A stretch of DNA of 30,539 nucleotides from positions 1 to 30,539 of the forward strand of contig SVEW01000005.1 in the NCBI GenBank assembly GCA_015057205.1. Reading direction: 5' to 3'. Under the pieces are notes generated by a model. It did not search any database and was not told the DNA's origin. It saw only the letters and a list, made by a program, of their open reading frames with translations. Made by a program: the position numbers and the translations under genes. Positions 22,986 to 30,539 of the stretch are shown in pieces. Numbering within the stretch: position 1 is the first letter of the stretch; each line of letters opens with the position of its first letter. This DNA comes from Lachnospiraceae bacterium. GTDB lineage: Bacteria > Bacillota > Clostridia > Lachnospirales > Lachnospiraceae.

Positions 22986-24099
22986 GTGGTATTACTTGAT
23001 CAGGTAAAAAGTGAACTTTTATCTTATGAGAAACCATTTGAAGAATTGAGGGATTCACTTTGACCTTGCTAATAAGGCGCGAAGAGTGAATGAGCTTGAG
23101 AAACTTATGGAAGAACCCGGATTTTGGGATAATCCGGAAAAGGCACAGGAAAAGACAAGAGAATTAAGTGCTCTTAAAAATGATATTTCTGAGTATGAAG
23201 AGTTGAAAAGCAGTTTTGAAGATATTGAAATTCTGATTGAGATGGGATACGAGGAAGATGATGAGGAGCTGGCGAAGGAGGCGAATGCGGAATTTGCTTC
23301 TTTTGTGGAGCGATTTGAAAATCTTCGTATGAAGACTCTTTTGACAGGAGAATACGATGGATGTGATGCAATTTTGAAGTTGAATGCAGGTGCCGGAGGA
23401 ACGGAGTCCTGCGATTGGGCATCCATGTTGTATCGAATGTATTGTCGTTGGGCGGAACGGCATGGATTTTCCATGGAAGTGTTGGATTTTCTGGATGGAG
23501 ATGAAGCTGGAATTAAATCCATTACTGTGGAGGTGCGAGGAGAAAATGCCTACGGATTTTTGAAATCGGAAAAAGGCGTGCATCGTCTGGTGCGAATTTC
23601 CCCTTTTAATGCGGCAGGTAAACGACAGACTTCCTTTGTTTCCTGTGATGTAATGCCGGATATTGAAGAAGATTTGGACGTTGAAGTCAGGGATGAAGAT
23701 ATTCGGATTGACACGTACCGTTCTAGTGGCGCAGGTGGACAGCATATAAATAAGACATCTTCTGCGATACGTATCACGCATTTCCCAACCGGAATTGTGG
23801 TGCAGTGTCAGAATGAGCGTTCTCAGCACATGAATAAAGAAAAAGCCATGCAGATGTTGAAGGCAAAACTTTATATTTTAGAACAACAGAAGACTGCTGA
23901 AAATTTGGCGGATATTCGTGGTGAAGTGACGGAAATCGGTTGGGGCAACCAAATTCGGTCGTATGTGCTACAACCATATACTATGGTTAAGGATCATCGG
24001 ACAAATGAAGAAAATAGCAATGCCCAAAGTGTGTTGGATGGAAATATTGATTCCTTTATGAATGCATATTTGAAGAGTCTTGCAGTAAAAGGAGAGTAA
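22986..24099 (+). CDS. prfB: Peptide chain release factor 2 (programmed +1 frameshift; join 22986..23060, 23062..24099)
   Basis: RF2 ends translation at UGA and UAA. The first 25 codons run from GTG 22986 (product starts VVLLDQ, ends ELRDSL) to CTT TGA at 23058-23063. Skipping one base continues in the main frame as DLANKARRVNEL, giving a 370-residue full-length protein. The stop-codon recognition motif SPF is present in VRISPFNAAGKR, and the hydrolysis motif GGQ in SSGAGGQHINKT, both with normal context. The frameshift is the known autoregulatory device of RF2: scarce RF2 lets ribosomes pause at UGA and shift. A plain ORF call would miss the first 25 residues and start at the in-frame GTG 23086, about 22 bases after the shift site. 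Confidence 0.95.
23048..23064 (+). promoter_or_regulatory. prfB +1 programmed frameshift site
   Basis: A Shine-Dalgarno-like GAGGGA (23048-23053) lies just upstream of CTT TGA C (23058-23064). The slippery Leu codon CTT, the in-frame TGA and the following C match the conserved RF2 recoding signal. Confidence 0.93.
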
Positions 24100-24101
24100 G
24101 A

Positions 24102-24536
24102 TTGGAGAAATACTATGTATTAAAAGAACAGGCAGTGCCTGAGGTGCTTTTGAAAGTAGTAGAGGCAAAGCGCCTGATTGCTGCCGGAAAGGCAGCTTCT
24201 GTGCTTGAGGCGGCAGAAATGGTAGGTATTAGCCGAAGTTCTTATTACAAATATAAGGACGACATTGAGGTTTATCATCAAACGGAAACCGGTCGGAAGG
24301 TAGTACTGGTGGTGCAATTGGATGATGCCCCGGGAGAATTTTTGAGCGTGTTAAATGCGTTTGCGGAGTTTAAGGTTAATATAACAAATGTACACCAGGC
24401 GGCATCTGTGAATGGTGTTGCCAGCTTAATGCTGGTATTAGAGACGCCTGAAGGGGTCGATTATCTTCCGGAAATTGTCAAGCGAATTGGTAACCGAAAT
24501 GGTGTTCATTATGTAAAAATTCTGGCGAAGGAGTAG
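24102..24536 (+). CDS. ACT-domain protein (UPF0735/PheB-like)
   Basis: The 144-residue protein has an N-terminal helical segment resembling a helix-turn-helix (ASVLEAAEMVGISRSSYYKYKDDI, about 37-60) and a C-terminal ACT domain (KVVLVVQLDDAPGEFLSVLNAFAEF, about 67-135) that usually binds an amino acid. This is the layout of the UPF0735 family, which includes PheB next to pheA in Bacillus. Here it sits 3 bp before aspartokinase, suggesting a link to aspartate-family amino acid control. The start is TTG 24102 with GGAGAG 5 bp upstream; no nearer ATG is in frame. Confidence 0.88.
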   Translation: MEKYYVLKEQAVPEVLLKVVEAKRLIAAGKAASVLEAAEMVGISRSSYYKYKDDIEVYHQTETGRKVVLVVQLDDAPGEFLSVLNAFAEFKVNITNVHQAASVNGVASLMLVLETPEGVDYLPEIVKRIGNRNGVHYVKILAKE

Positions 24537-24539
24537 CAA

Positions 24540-25742
24540 ATGCTGATAGTTAAAAAATTTGGCGGTACCTCTGTTGGAAATACAACGCGTATTAAAAATG
24601 TAGCAGAGCGAATCGCTAAGGAATATAGAGCGGGAAATGATGTAATAGTGGTGTTGTCTGCGATGGATCAGACTACGGATGAATTGCTTGCATTGGCAAA
24701 AGAATTGAATGAGCAGCCGCCTAGACGTGAAATGGATGCGCTTTTGGCAACTGGTGAGCAGACGTCGGTGGCACTCATGGCAATGGCGTTGTCAGCAATG
24801 TCGATCCCTGCCATTTCACTGAATGCGTTTCAGGTAGCTATGCATTCAACGGCAACGCACATGAATGCACGACTGCTAAAAATAGATACCGATCGATTGA
24901 AACATGAATTAGAGAGCAAAAAGGTGGTTTTGGTCACTGGATTCCAAGGACTTGATAAGTATGGTGATGTAACCACCATTGGGCGAGGTGGGTCGGACAC
25001 AACGGCAGTAGCGATTGCAGCAGCAATGCATGCGGATAGTTGCGAAATATATACGGATGTGGATGGCGTTTATACTGCCGATCCCCGCATTGTGCCGAAG
25101 GCACAAAAAGAAACAGAAATTACCTATGATGAGATGCTGGAATTAGCATCAATCGGAGCGCAGGTGCTTCACAATCGTTCGGTGGAGCTTGCGAAGAAGT
25201 ATGGCGTTACTCTAGTGGTGCGTTCTAGTTTAAATGAATCCGAAGGAACACGTGTGAAGGAGGTTACTTCAGTGGAGAGTATGTTGGTAAGCGGAGTGGC
25301 AGCAGATAAGAATGCAGCCAGAATTACCGTTGTAGGAGTACCGGATGTGCCGGGAAGTGAATTTAAAATTTTCGATTTGTTGGCAAATAACAGCATCAAC
25401 GTAGATGCGATTTTGCAGACAGCGGCCAAGGAAGGGAAGAAAGACGTATCTATTTTAGTGGCACGGGAATTTGTTGAGAAGGCGGTTCATGTACTGGAAG
25501 AGAATATGCCGCGTTTAAAAGGCTCTTGCGTAGAAACAGATACGTCGGTGGCAAAGGTTTCCATCGTAGGTGCTAGTATTCAAAGTAACCCGGGGGTAGC
25601 AAGCGCTATGTTTGAAGCTCTTTATAATGTCGGAATTAACATTAAAATGACAGCCACCAACGAATTGCGAATTACCGTTTTGGTAGACGAGAATGAAATG
25701 GAAAAAGCGGTGCGTGCTATTCATGCAGCGTTGATTGAGTAA
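24540..25742 (+). CDS. lysC: Aspartate kinase (alpha subunit)
   Basis: The enzyme phosphorylates aspartate, the first step towards lysine, threonine, methionine and diaminopimelate for the cell wall. The 400-residue protein has the amino acid kinase domain (KKFGGTSVG at 5-13, ATGEQTSVAL near 77, TTIGRGGSDTTAVA near 140, EIYTDVDGVYTADPR near 170) and two ACT domains (about 262-330 and 340-398) for feedback control. GCGAAGGAG lies before ATG 24540. I see no lysine riboswitch or T-box before it, consistent with transcription from prfB or further upstream. A second start inside the gene probably yields the beta subunit. Confidence 0.95.
   Translation: MLIVKKFGGTSVGNTTRIKNVAERIAKEYRAGNDVIVVLSAMDQTTDELLALAKELNEQPPRREMDALLATGEQTSVALMAMALSAMSIPAISLNAFQVAMHSTATHMNARLLKIDTDRLKHELESKKVVLVTGFQGLDKYGDVTTIGRGGSDTTAVAIAAAMHADSCEIYTDVDGVYTADPRIVPKAQKETEITYDEMLELASIGAQVLHNRSVELAKKYGVTLVVRSSLNESEGTRVKEVTSVESMLVSGVAADKNAARITVVGVPDVPGSEFKIFDLLANNSINVDAILQTAAKEGKKDVSILVAREFVEKAVHVLEENMPRLKGSCVETDTSVAKVSIVGASIQSNPGVASAMFEALYNVGINIKMTATNELRITVLVDENEMEKAVRAIHAALIE
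25272..25742 (+). CDS. Nested in-frame start: predicted aspartokinase beta subunit
   Basis: Inside lysC, AAGGAGG (25257-25263) sits 8 bp before GTG 25272, which is in the lysC frame (codon 245). Translation from it gives a 156-residue protein beginning (M)ESMLVSGVAADKNAAR and consisting only of the two ACT domains. In B. subtilis aspartokinase II, an in-frame internal start of this kind produces a beta subunit of about 160 residues that assembles with the alpha chain as an alpha2-beta2 enzyme. The nearby ATG 25281 is an alternative start but is further from the site. This is a prediction from ribosome-site placement and family knowledge. Confidence 0.75.
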   Translation: MESMLVSGVAADKNAARITVVGVPDVPGSEFKIFDLLANNSINVDAILQTAAKEGKKDVSILVAREFVEKAVHVLEENMPRLKGSCVETDTSVAKVSIVGASIQSNPGVASAMFEALYNVGINIKMTATNELRITVLVDENEMEKAVRAIHAALIE

Positions 25743-25745
25743 AAG

Positions 25746-25783
25746 AAAGACTGCAACCGGTTTAAATTGGTTGCAGTCTTTTT
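25746..25783. terminator. Bidirectional terminator between lysC and the DUF975 gene
   Basis: AAAGACTGCAACC (25746-25758) and GGTTGCAGTCTTT (25769-25781) are perfect 13-bp complements with a T-run on the plus strand and an A-rich flank (25741-25748) that gives T's on the minus strand. It can serve both convergent genes. Confidence 0.9.
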
Positions 25784-25796
25784 ACATATCGTTATA

Positions 25797-26669
25797 CTAT
25801 TCTTTTTTAAAATATTCGTCCGTCATCAAGGGCCCCATTTCTTCATCTAATCGACGTGCTTCCTCTTCTTTGCGAGTTAGTTCGCCAGTTACATCGAGGT
25901 AAAAGTTAACATCTGTCATACACACGTATGGTTGAACCCAAAAAATCGCAATGCCAAAAGACAGAAGAATTAAAAGTTCCATTGGTATAAAGCTGAGAAG
26001 AATGTACAACTTCCTTCCGCAGTGTCCTTTCATGGTCCGAAAGCTTTCTTTCATAGCTCCAAGTGCGCCAAGAGATGTATCATCAATCAGGTAGTAATAC
26101 ACCAAACTAAAGCGTAATGCAAAGAAAAAAGTAAAAAAGATACCGACTGCTGTAAGTAAACCGCCTGCAATCCAAAGGCCGAGGAAAGAATTATATTTCG
26201 GCAATGCTTCCAGAAGGGCGGAAATAAACAAGCATACAATGCCAGGCAAAATACATAGTATCGTAATGAGCGCTACCAAAACCGTAGAAATGATAAAGCG
26301 GTCAGGCCGACAACGAAATTGACTGAATAAGACGCCAATACCGGTTTTTTGCTTACGAGCCAAATCCATATGGATTTTCGTGTTGCCAGCGCTGAGGATA
26401 ATTGCAAGTAGGGAAATGATAATTACTGCAATCAAAGCAAAAATCGGATAGTTGGTTGAACCGTTTGATGCAATGTTTGTATCTACAATCTGCTGGCCGT
26501 AGGATTCAAAAACAAAAGTTTGATTATAGGCACTTAACTGGTTCTCAAAAGGAGCGGTAAGAAGCCCAACGATAGCCTGGCAGAGAAAAAATGCAAGTGC
26601 AACAAGACCGTAGTTTCCCAACAACATCTGCCGACTCATGCGTTTTAATTCTTTGGATGTTCTTTTCAT
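25797..26669 (-). CDS. DUF975-like polytopic membrane protein
   Basis: The 290-residue protein has five to six hydrophobic segments (about 20-38, 75-95, 130-155, 165-185, 220-245) and a charged C-terminal cytoplasmic tail ending in EEEARRLDEEMGPLMTDEYFKKE. The start MKRTSKELKRMSRQMLLGNYG, with basic residues before the first TM, and the GALGAMKESFRTMKGHCGRKL segment match the DUF975 family of Firmicutes membrane proteins, whose role is unknown. ATG at 26667-26669 follows AGGAG on the minus strand. It is 20 bp behind the upstream minus-strand gene and is probably co-transcribed with it. Confidence 0.85.
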   Translation of the reverse strand: MKRTSKELKRMSRQMLLGNYGLVALAFFLCQAIVGLLTAPFENQLSAYNQTFVFESYGQQIVDTNIASNGSTNYPIFALIAVIIISLLAIILSAGNTKIHMDLARKQKTGIGVLFSQFRCRPDRFIISTVLVALITILCILPGIVCLFISALLEALPKYNSFLGLWIAGGLLTAVGIFFTFFFALRFSLVYYYLIDDTSLGALGAMKESFRTMKGHCGRKLYILLSFIPMELLILLSFGIAIFWVQPYVCMTDVNFYLDVTGELTRKEEEARRLDEEMGPLMTDEYFKKE

Positions 26670-26689
26670 ATGTTAAAACTCCTTGTCTA

Positions 26690-27031
26690 TTATAATGTAT
26701 AGTTGTTATCAAGGAGCATATTCTGAAACTCCTGATTAAATTGGTTGTAGTTAGTTGCAATGTAATAAATCGTAAATACAAGAATTGCAAACGAAATAAA
26801 AAGGCCGATAAATCCGAGCGTTAGAGCTACTTTGCTCTTTCCTTCGACTTGCATATTGCCGCCTCGGGATAAAAGTGCAAGCACAATGGCAATGGATGGG
26901 CATATAGAACCGAAAAACGGAGTAAATGCAAAAAATAGTCCAATGATGGACAAGGTTAGTGCAGCAGTCGGCATAGAACTTGTTTGTGGTGTGACCGGCT
27001 GGTCTGCTGGGGTGTATGGTTGATGATCCAT
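26690..27031 (-). CDS. Small DUF4190-like two-helix membrane protein
   Basis: The 113-residue protein has a Pro/Gln/Thr-rich cytoplasmic start (HQPYTPADQPVTPQTS), then two TM helices (about 22-52 and 67-92) separated by SRGGNMQVEGKSK. This is the DUF4190/DUF4870-like layout in which a small hydrophobic pair is preceded by a low-complexity linker. No enzymatic motif is seen. Perhaps it is a partner of the DUF975-like protein encoded after it. AAGGAGGA precedes ATG on the minus strand. Confidence 0.7.
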   Translation of the reverse strand: MDHQPYTPADQPVTPQTSSMPTAALTLSIIGLFFAFTPFFGSICPSIAIVLALLSRGGNMQVEGKSKVALTLGFIGLFISFAILVFTIYYIATNYNQFNQEFQNMLLDNNYTL

Positions 27032-27073
27032 AACAACTTCCTCCTTTTTGTATAATAAAATCTCACATAATTA

Positions 27074-27082
27074 TACCATACA
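27074..27082 (-). promoter_or_regulatory. Promoter -10 of the DUF4190/DUF975 pair
   Basis: On the minus strand, TGGTATAAT (complement near 27071-27082) is an extended -10 with full TATAAT. No clear -35. It lies about 40 bp upstream of the gene start. Confidence 0.5.
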
Positions 27083-27088
27083 AATCCC

Positions 27089-27117
27089 TTGATGGAAAAC
27101 AAAAATTAAACTATAAT
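27089..27117 (+). promoter_or_regulatory. Promoter of the tex-tsaE cluster
   Basis: TTGATG (27089-27094), a 17-bp spacer and TATAAT (27112-27117). It is back to back with the minus-strand promoter. Confidence 0.7.
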
Positions 27118-27148
27118 AAGAAGAAGAACAATGAAAATGGAGCGAATC

Positions 27149-29326
27149 ATGTTTGATATTAATGAAGTATTAGCAAAAGAACTTGGAATTAAGAAATGGC
27201 AGGTAGATGCGGCGGTCGCCCTGATTGATGAGGGGAACACCATACCATTTATTGCCCGGTATAGAAAGGAAAAGACAGGGGCGTTAAATGATGAAATTTT
27301 GCGTAATTTGTACGAACGATTAAATTACTTGCGGAATCTGGAAGAGAAAAAGGAGCAGGTGCTAAAGTCAATAGAAGAACAGGGAAAACTTACGGAAGAG
27401 TTGGCTGTTAAGATTAAGCAGGCAGAGACCTTGGTGCAGGTCGAAGATTTGTATCGTCCTTACAGACCAAAGCGACGTACTAGGGCGACGGTAGCAAAGG
27501 AAAAGGGATTGGAGCCGTTGGCAACAATCATATATTTGCAACAACTAACCCATCCGGTTGAAGAAGAAGCGAAGAACTATGTGAATCCGGAAAAAGAGGT
27601 GGCATCGGTCGAAGAAGCCATTGCAGGTGCAATGGATATATTGGCAGAAAGTATAGCGGATGAAGCAGATTATCGTAGTTATATCCGCGACTATACGTTT
27701 GCCCATGGTAAATTGGTATCTGTGGCAAAAGATAGCGAGCAGAAGAGTGTATACGAAATGTATTACGACTTTGAAGAGCCGGTTGCAAAGCTTGCCGGCC
27801 ATCGTGTGCTTGCAATTAACCGAGGAGAAAAAGAAAAAATACTGAACGTAAAGGTTGTTGTGGACACGGAGAGGATTTTAAACTACTTGGCGAAGAAAAC
27901 CATTCGCAAGGATAATGCCTATACGACTCCGTTTTTAACGGACATGCTAAAGGATAGCTATGAAAGACTAATAGCTCCCGCCGTAGAGCGAGAAATTCGT
28001 TCAATGTTAACAGATGCGGCAGAGGAAGGGGCTATGAAAGTCTTTTCAAAGAATTTGGAGCAGCTGTTGATGCAACCGCCAATTGTAGGAAGTACAGTAT
28101 TGGGATGGGATCCGGCCTTTCGAACAGGTTGCAAGCTGGCAGTTGTGGATGCAACGGGGAAGGTGTTGGATACAACTGTGATATTTCCGACAGAACCACA
28201 GAATAAGGTTGCTGAATCAAAAGCAGTCTTGAAAAAGTTGATAGATAAATATCACGTAAACCTGATTTCCGTTGGAAATGGAACGGCTAGTCGTGAGTCA
28301 GAGCAGGTTATTGTAGAGTTTATAAAAGAATACGGAAAACCATTATCGTATGTGATTGTTAATGAAGCTGGTGCTTCGGTCTATTCAGCAAGTAAACTGG
28401 CAACGGAAGAATTCCCGCAATTTGATGTGGGACAACGAAGTGCAACGTCTATCGCTAGACGGTTACAGGACCCATTGGCAGAATTAGTTAAGATAGATCC
28501 TAAGTCCATTGGTGTTGGACAGTATCAGCATGACATGAATCAGAAAAAATTAAGCGAAGTATTGGGCGGTGTGGTAGAGGACTGCGTAAATAAAGTTGGC
28601 GTGGATTTGAATACTGCATCAGCATCTTTATTGGAATACATTTCCGGTATCAGTAAGCCCATAGCGAAGAATATTGTGGCATATCGCGAGGCGAATGGTC
28701 GGTTTACCAATCGCAAACAATTATTAAAAGTGGCAAAACTTGGCCCGAAGGCCTTTGAACAAAGTGCAGGCTTTTTGCGAATAACAGGCGGCGAGAATCC
28801 GTTGGATGCAACCAGTGTTCATCCGGAAAGTTATGAAGCAACGATGGCGTTGATAAAGAAAATGGGATACGAACTTTCCAACCTTGCAGGAGGAGAATTG
28901 CATGGAATTGCGAAGAAGGTTACCGACTATAGTACAATATCAGAAGAACTGGGTGTGGGCGAAATGACCTTAAAAGATATTGTTAAGGAGCTGGAGAAGC
29001 CTGGACGCGATCCACGAGATGAGATGCCAAAGCCGATTCTACGAAACGATGTGCTGGAGATGAAAGATTTAACGCCCGGTATGGAACTAAAAGGAACGGT
29101 ACGAAATGTAATCGATTTTGGTGCGTTTGTAGATATAGGCGTTCATCAGGATGGTTTGGTGCATGTATCGCAAATGAGCGACAAGTTTATCAAGCACCCG
29201 TTAGAGGCGGTTAGTGTAGGCGATATTGTAAAAGTAAAAGTTCTAAGTGTAGATATGGAAAAGAAACGTATTGCGTTGACCATGAAATTGGAAGAATCAA
29301 AGAAAAATAAAAAGAAGGACGGATAA
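27149..29326 (+). CDS. tex: Tex family S1 RNA-binding protein
   Basis: Tex is a conserved nucleic acid-binding protein related to eukaryotic Spt6 and thought to act with transcription. The 725-residue product has the usual order. It begins with an N-terminal helical region (GNTIPFIARYRKEKTGAL near 30-47). The YqgF/RNase H-like domain follows (VLGWDPAFRTGCKLAVVD near 320), then the helix-hairpin-helix segments (NTASASLLEYISGISKPIAKNIVAYR near 490). The C-terminal S1 domain is GMELKGTVRNVIDFGAFVDI near 645-665. Of the in-frame starts I chose ATG 27149 with GGAG 6 bp upstream, as family members begin with MDINxxLAxEL. ATG 27131 lies only about 7 bases after the likely transcript start. Confidence 0.94.
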   Translation: MFDINEVLAKELGIKKWQVDAAVALIDEGNTIPFIARYRKEKTGALNDEILRNLYERLNYLRNLEEKKEQVLKSIEEQGKLTEELAVKIKQAETLVQVEDLYRPYRPKRRTRATVAKEKGLEPLATIIYLQQLTHPVEEEAKNYVNPEKEVASVEEAIAGAMDILAESIADEADYRSYIRDYTFAHGKLVSVAKDSEQKSVYEMYYDFEEPVAKLAGHRVLAINRGEKEKILNVKVVVDTERILNYLAKKTIRKDNAYTTPFLTDMLKDSYERLIAPAVEREIRSMLTDAAEEGAMKVFSKNLEQLLMQPPIVGSTVLGWDPAFRTGCKLAVVDATGKVLDTTVIFPTEPQNKVAESKAVLKKLIDKYHVNLISVGNGTASRESEQVIVEFIKEYGKPLSYVIVNEAGASVYSASKLATEEFPQFDVGQRSATSIARRLQDPLAELVKIDPKSIGVGQYQHDMNQKKLSEVLGGVVEDCVNKVGVDLNTASASLLEYISGISKPIAKNIVAYREANGRFTNRKQLLKVAKLGPKAFEQSAGFLRITGGENPLDATSVHPESYEATMALIKKMGYELSNLAGGELHGIAKKVTDYSTISEELGVGEMTLKDIVKELEKPGRDPRDEMPKPILRNDVLEMKDLTPGMELKGTVRNVIDFGAFVDIGVHQDGLVHVSQMSDKFIKHPLEAVSVGDIVKVKVLSVDMEKKRIALTMKLEESKKNKKKDG

Positions 29327-29329
29327 GGT

Positions 29330-29842
29330 ATGGACATTAACGTACAGCTTACGGAGAAGGATTTGTTTTCCTTTCACCTTTATCATAGCTACCATCGGGT
29401 ACAGACGTGGTTGTTTACCGTATTAGGTGTTGTGATTGCTGCAGCATCGTTTACAACTTACAATAAAGTTGAAATCATGTATACCTTGTTGTATTTGGTG
29501 TGCGGTTTGATTTTTGTGTTCTATACGCCGTTGCATCTGCGCACAAGCGCAAAGTTAGCTTTTCAAGGAAATAGTCCTTTAACCAAAGCAATGCGCTATC
29601 ATTTTGATGAACAGGGAGTGTCGGTGGCATTTGCAGATGGCGAGACCGCGGAAGAAGAGGGGGTGGCAAATAGCATCACCTGGAATCTGATTTATAAGGT
29701 TGTTAGAACAAAGAAAGCGCTATATCTGTATACGACGCCAAAGAATGCATCTATTTTACCGCTTTCACAGGTCGGACCGCAGGAAAAGGCATTAGACGAA
29801 CTTTTGAAGAAAGAATTGGAGTCATATCAATATGATCATTGA
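29330..29842 (+). CDS. YcxB-like membrane protein
   Basis: The 170-residue protein has two TM helices (about 26-46 and 50-67) followed by a soluble C-terminal domain of about 100 residues. That domain includes RYHFDEQGVSVAF, SITWNLIYKVVRTKKALYLYTTPKNASILPLSQ and a hydrophilic end. This is the YcxB-like/DUF layout, in which the extramembrane part resembles a PH-like fold. Function is unknown. It begins 3 bp after tex and overlaps tsaE by 11 bases, so it is firmly within the tex-tsaE operon. Confidence 0.8.
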   Translation: MDINVQLTEKDLFSFHLYHSYHRVQTWLFTVLGVVIAAASFTTYNKVEIMYTLLYLVCGLIFVFYTPLHLRTSAKLAFQGNSPLTKAMRYHFDEQGVSVAFADGETAEEEGVANSITWNLIYKVVRTKKALYLYTTPKNASILPLSQVGPQEKALDELLKKELESYQYDH

Positions 29843-30260
29843 GACAAATATGTGGCAGGAAACATTTCAGCTTGGGCAGCAGTTGGGAAGAGAAGCAAAT
29901 CCGGGGGATGTATACACCCTGATTGGTGATCTTGGAGTGGGTAAAACAGTTCTCACCCAGGGAATAGCGGATGGGCTTGGAATTACCGAACCGGTAAACA
30001 GCCCAACGTTTACGATTGTGCAAGAGTACGAAGAAGGAAGAATGCCATTTTACCATTTTGATGTCTACCGTATTGGAGATGTAGAAGAAATGGAAGAAAT
30101 AGGATATGAAGATTATGTATATGGTGATGGGCTAACGATGATTGAGTGGGCGAATCTGATAGAGGAGATTCTGCCTGCAAAACGCAAGGAAATCCGCATA
30201 GAGAAGGACTTAGAAAAAGGATTTGATTATCGGCGGATTACCATTACGGATTATGCATAA
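29832..30260 (+). CDS. tsaE: tRNA threonylcarbamoyladenosine (t6A) ATPase TsaE
   Basis: TsaE is the ATPase of the TsaB-TsaD-TsaE complex that makes t6A37 in ANN-decoding tRNAs. The 142-residue protein has Walker A GDLGVGKT (about 33-40), NSPTFTIVQEY (about 57-67), FYHFDVYRIGDVEEMEEIGYEDY (about 73-96) and MIEWANLIEEILP (about 103-115), all TsaE signatures. It overlaps the upstream gene by 11 bases and sits 17 bp before tsaB, the usual pairing. Confidence 0.95.
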   Translation: MIIETNMWQETFQLGQQLGREANPGDVYTLIGDLGVGKTVLTQGIADGLGITEPVNSPTFTIVQEYEEGRMPFYHFDVYRIGDVEEMEEIGYEDYVYGDGLTMIEWANLIEEILPAKRKEIRIEKDLEKGFDYRRITITDYA

Positions 30261-30277
30261 ACAGATGGGAGATAGAA

Positions 30278-30539
30278 ATGAAAGTATTAGGTTTGGATAG
30301 TTCCGGACTAGTTGCCAGCGTAGCGGTTGTGGAAGACGATAACCTGCTGGCGGAATATACCATGAATTACAAGAAAACACACTCGCAGACACTTTTGCCG
30401 ATGCTGGATGATGTGGCAAGGCGAATTGAGCTGGATTTAAATAGCCTGGATGCTATTGCAGTGGCGGGAGGCCCGGGTTCCTTTACCGGATTGCGTATTG
30501 GCTCGGCAACAGCAAAAGGACTGGGAATGGCACTGGGCA
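30278..30539 (+). CDS. tsaB: t6A synthesis protein TsaB, N-terminal part (cut by window end)
   Basis: TsaB is the inactive-ATPase partner of TsaD in t6A37 synthesis. The 87 visible residues show MKVLGLDSSGLVASVAVV at the start, then KKTHSQTLLPMLDDV and the conserved AVAGGPGSFTGLRIG of the TsaB/TsaD ASKHA fold. GGGAGA precedes ATG 30278. The C-terminal part lies outside the window. Confidence 0.93.
   Translation, partial: MKVLGLDSSGLVASVAVVEDDNLLAEYTMNYKKTHSQTLLPMLDDVARRIELDLNSLDAIAVAGGPGSFTGLRIGSATAKGLGMALG

Noticed and set aside
22986..23063. prfB as a pseudogene because of an in-frame TGA after codon 25
   Set aside because: The stop is the normal RF2 recoding site with its Shine-Dalgarno-like element, and the downstream frame is intact with GGQ and SPF motifs.
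23164..23829. 221-codon minus-strand open frame within prfB
   Set aside because: Opposite well-conserved RF2 sequence; no homology recognised, no start signals.
24060..24540. Lysine riboswitch or T-box before lysC
   Set aside because: The space before lysC is coding sequence (prfB end and the ACT gene); no conserved riboswitch core or T-box motif is visible.
1..30539. CRISPR array, insertion sequence, prophage, toxin-antitoxin or defence system
   Set aside because: No spaced direct repeats, transposase or integrase motifs, terminal repeats or defence-type domains were seen; the gene content is core throughout.

Overview
The window looks like an ordinary chromosomal segment of a low-GC Gram-positive anaerobe of the Clostridia, most likely Lachnospiraceae. 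The evidence is the Firmicutes-type gene set (HPr kinase with a Crh-like HPr, rapZ-whiA, class II aldolase, FtsEX with an NlpC/P60 hydrolase), strong AGGAGG ribosome binding sites, TTG and GTG starts, and sigma-A-like promoters. I see no transposase, integrase, phage gene, CRISPR array or toxin-antitoxin pair. Nearly all of it is core genome.

Layout. Positions 1-212 hold the C-terminus of ftsH. A long plus-strand cluster follows: uvrC (DNA repair), hprK, an M18 aminopeptidase, murB, rapZ, whiA, a Crh-like HPr, a diacylglycerol-kinase-family gene, class II fba and a degenerate response-regulator-like gene, closed by a terminator near 10.46-10.51 kb. A class A penicillin-binding protein lies on the minus strand (10.56-13.15 kb). 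It is divergent from a YigZ/IMPACT gene. Then come tRNA-Gln(CTG), an acyl-ACP thioesterase overlapping a CvfB-like S1 protein, and ridA. A secreted SH3-NlpC/P60 cell-wall hydrolase follows, driven by a perfect-consensus promoter. A gene-free stretch of about 570 bp (17,616-18,184) carries a palindromic element and a cluster of DnaA-box-like sites. It is followed by a WecG/TagA/CpsF-type protein and a PucR/CdaR-type regulator with ftsE, ftsX, an S41 protease, prfB (with programmed +1 frameshift), an ACT-domain protein and lysC. Two small minus-strand membrane-protein genes (DUF975-like, DUF4190-like) diverge from tex, a YcxB-like gene, tsaE and the start of tsaB, which is cut by the window end.

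How the genes fit together. HPrK and the Crh-like protein form a plausible carbon-catabolite signalling pair: the Crh-like protein has Ser46 but Asn instead of His15, so it should be purely regulatory. The same cluster holds envelope precursor synthesis (murB), the RapZ and WhiA regulators and a glycolytic aldolase. A second theme is the cell wall: PBP1, the NlpC/P60 hydrolase, FtsEX (known in other Firmicutes to activate such hydrolases), the S41 protease and the TagA-like protein. Translation accuracy and tRNA modification appear as prfB, tsaE and tsaB.

I found no clearly new multi-gene system. The points most worth a second look are the DnaA-box cluster with no dnaA nearby, the His15-less HPr beside HPrK, the pseudo-receiver protein at 9.4-10.4 kb, the nested translation start inside lysC, the divergent TagA-like protein, and the prfB recoding site.
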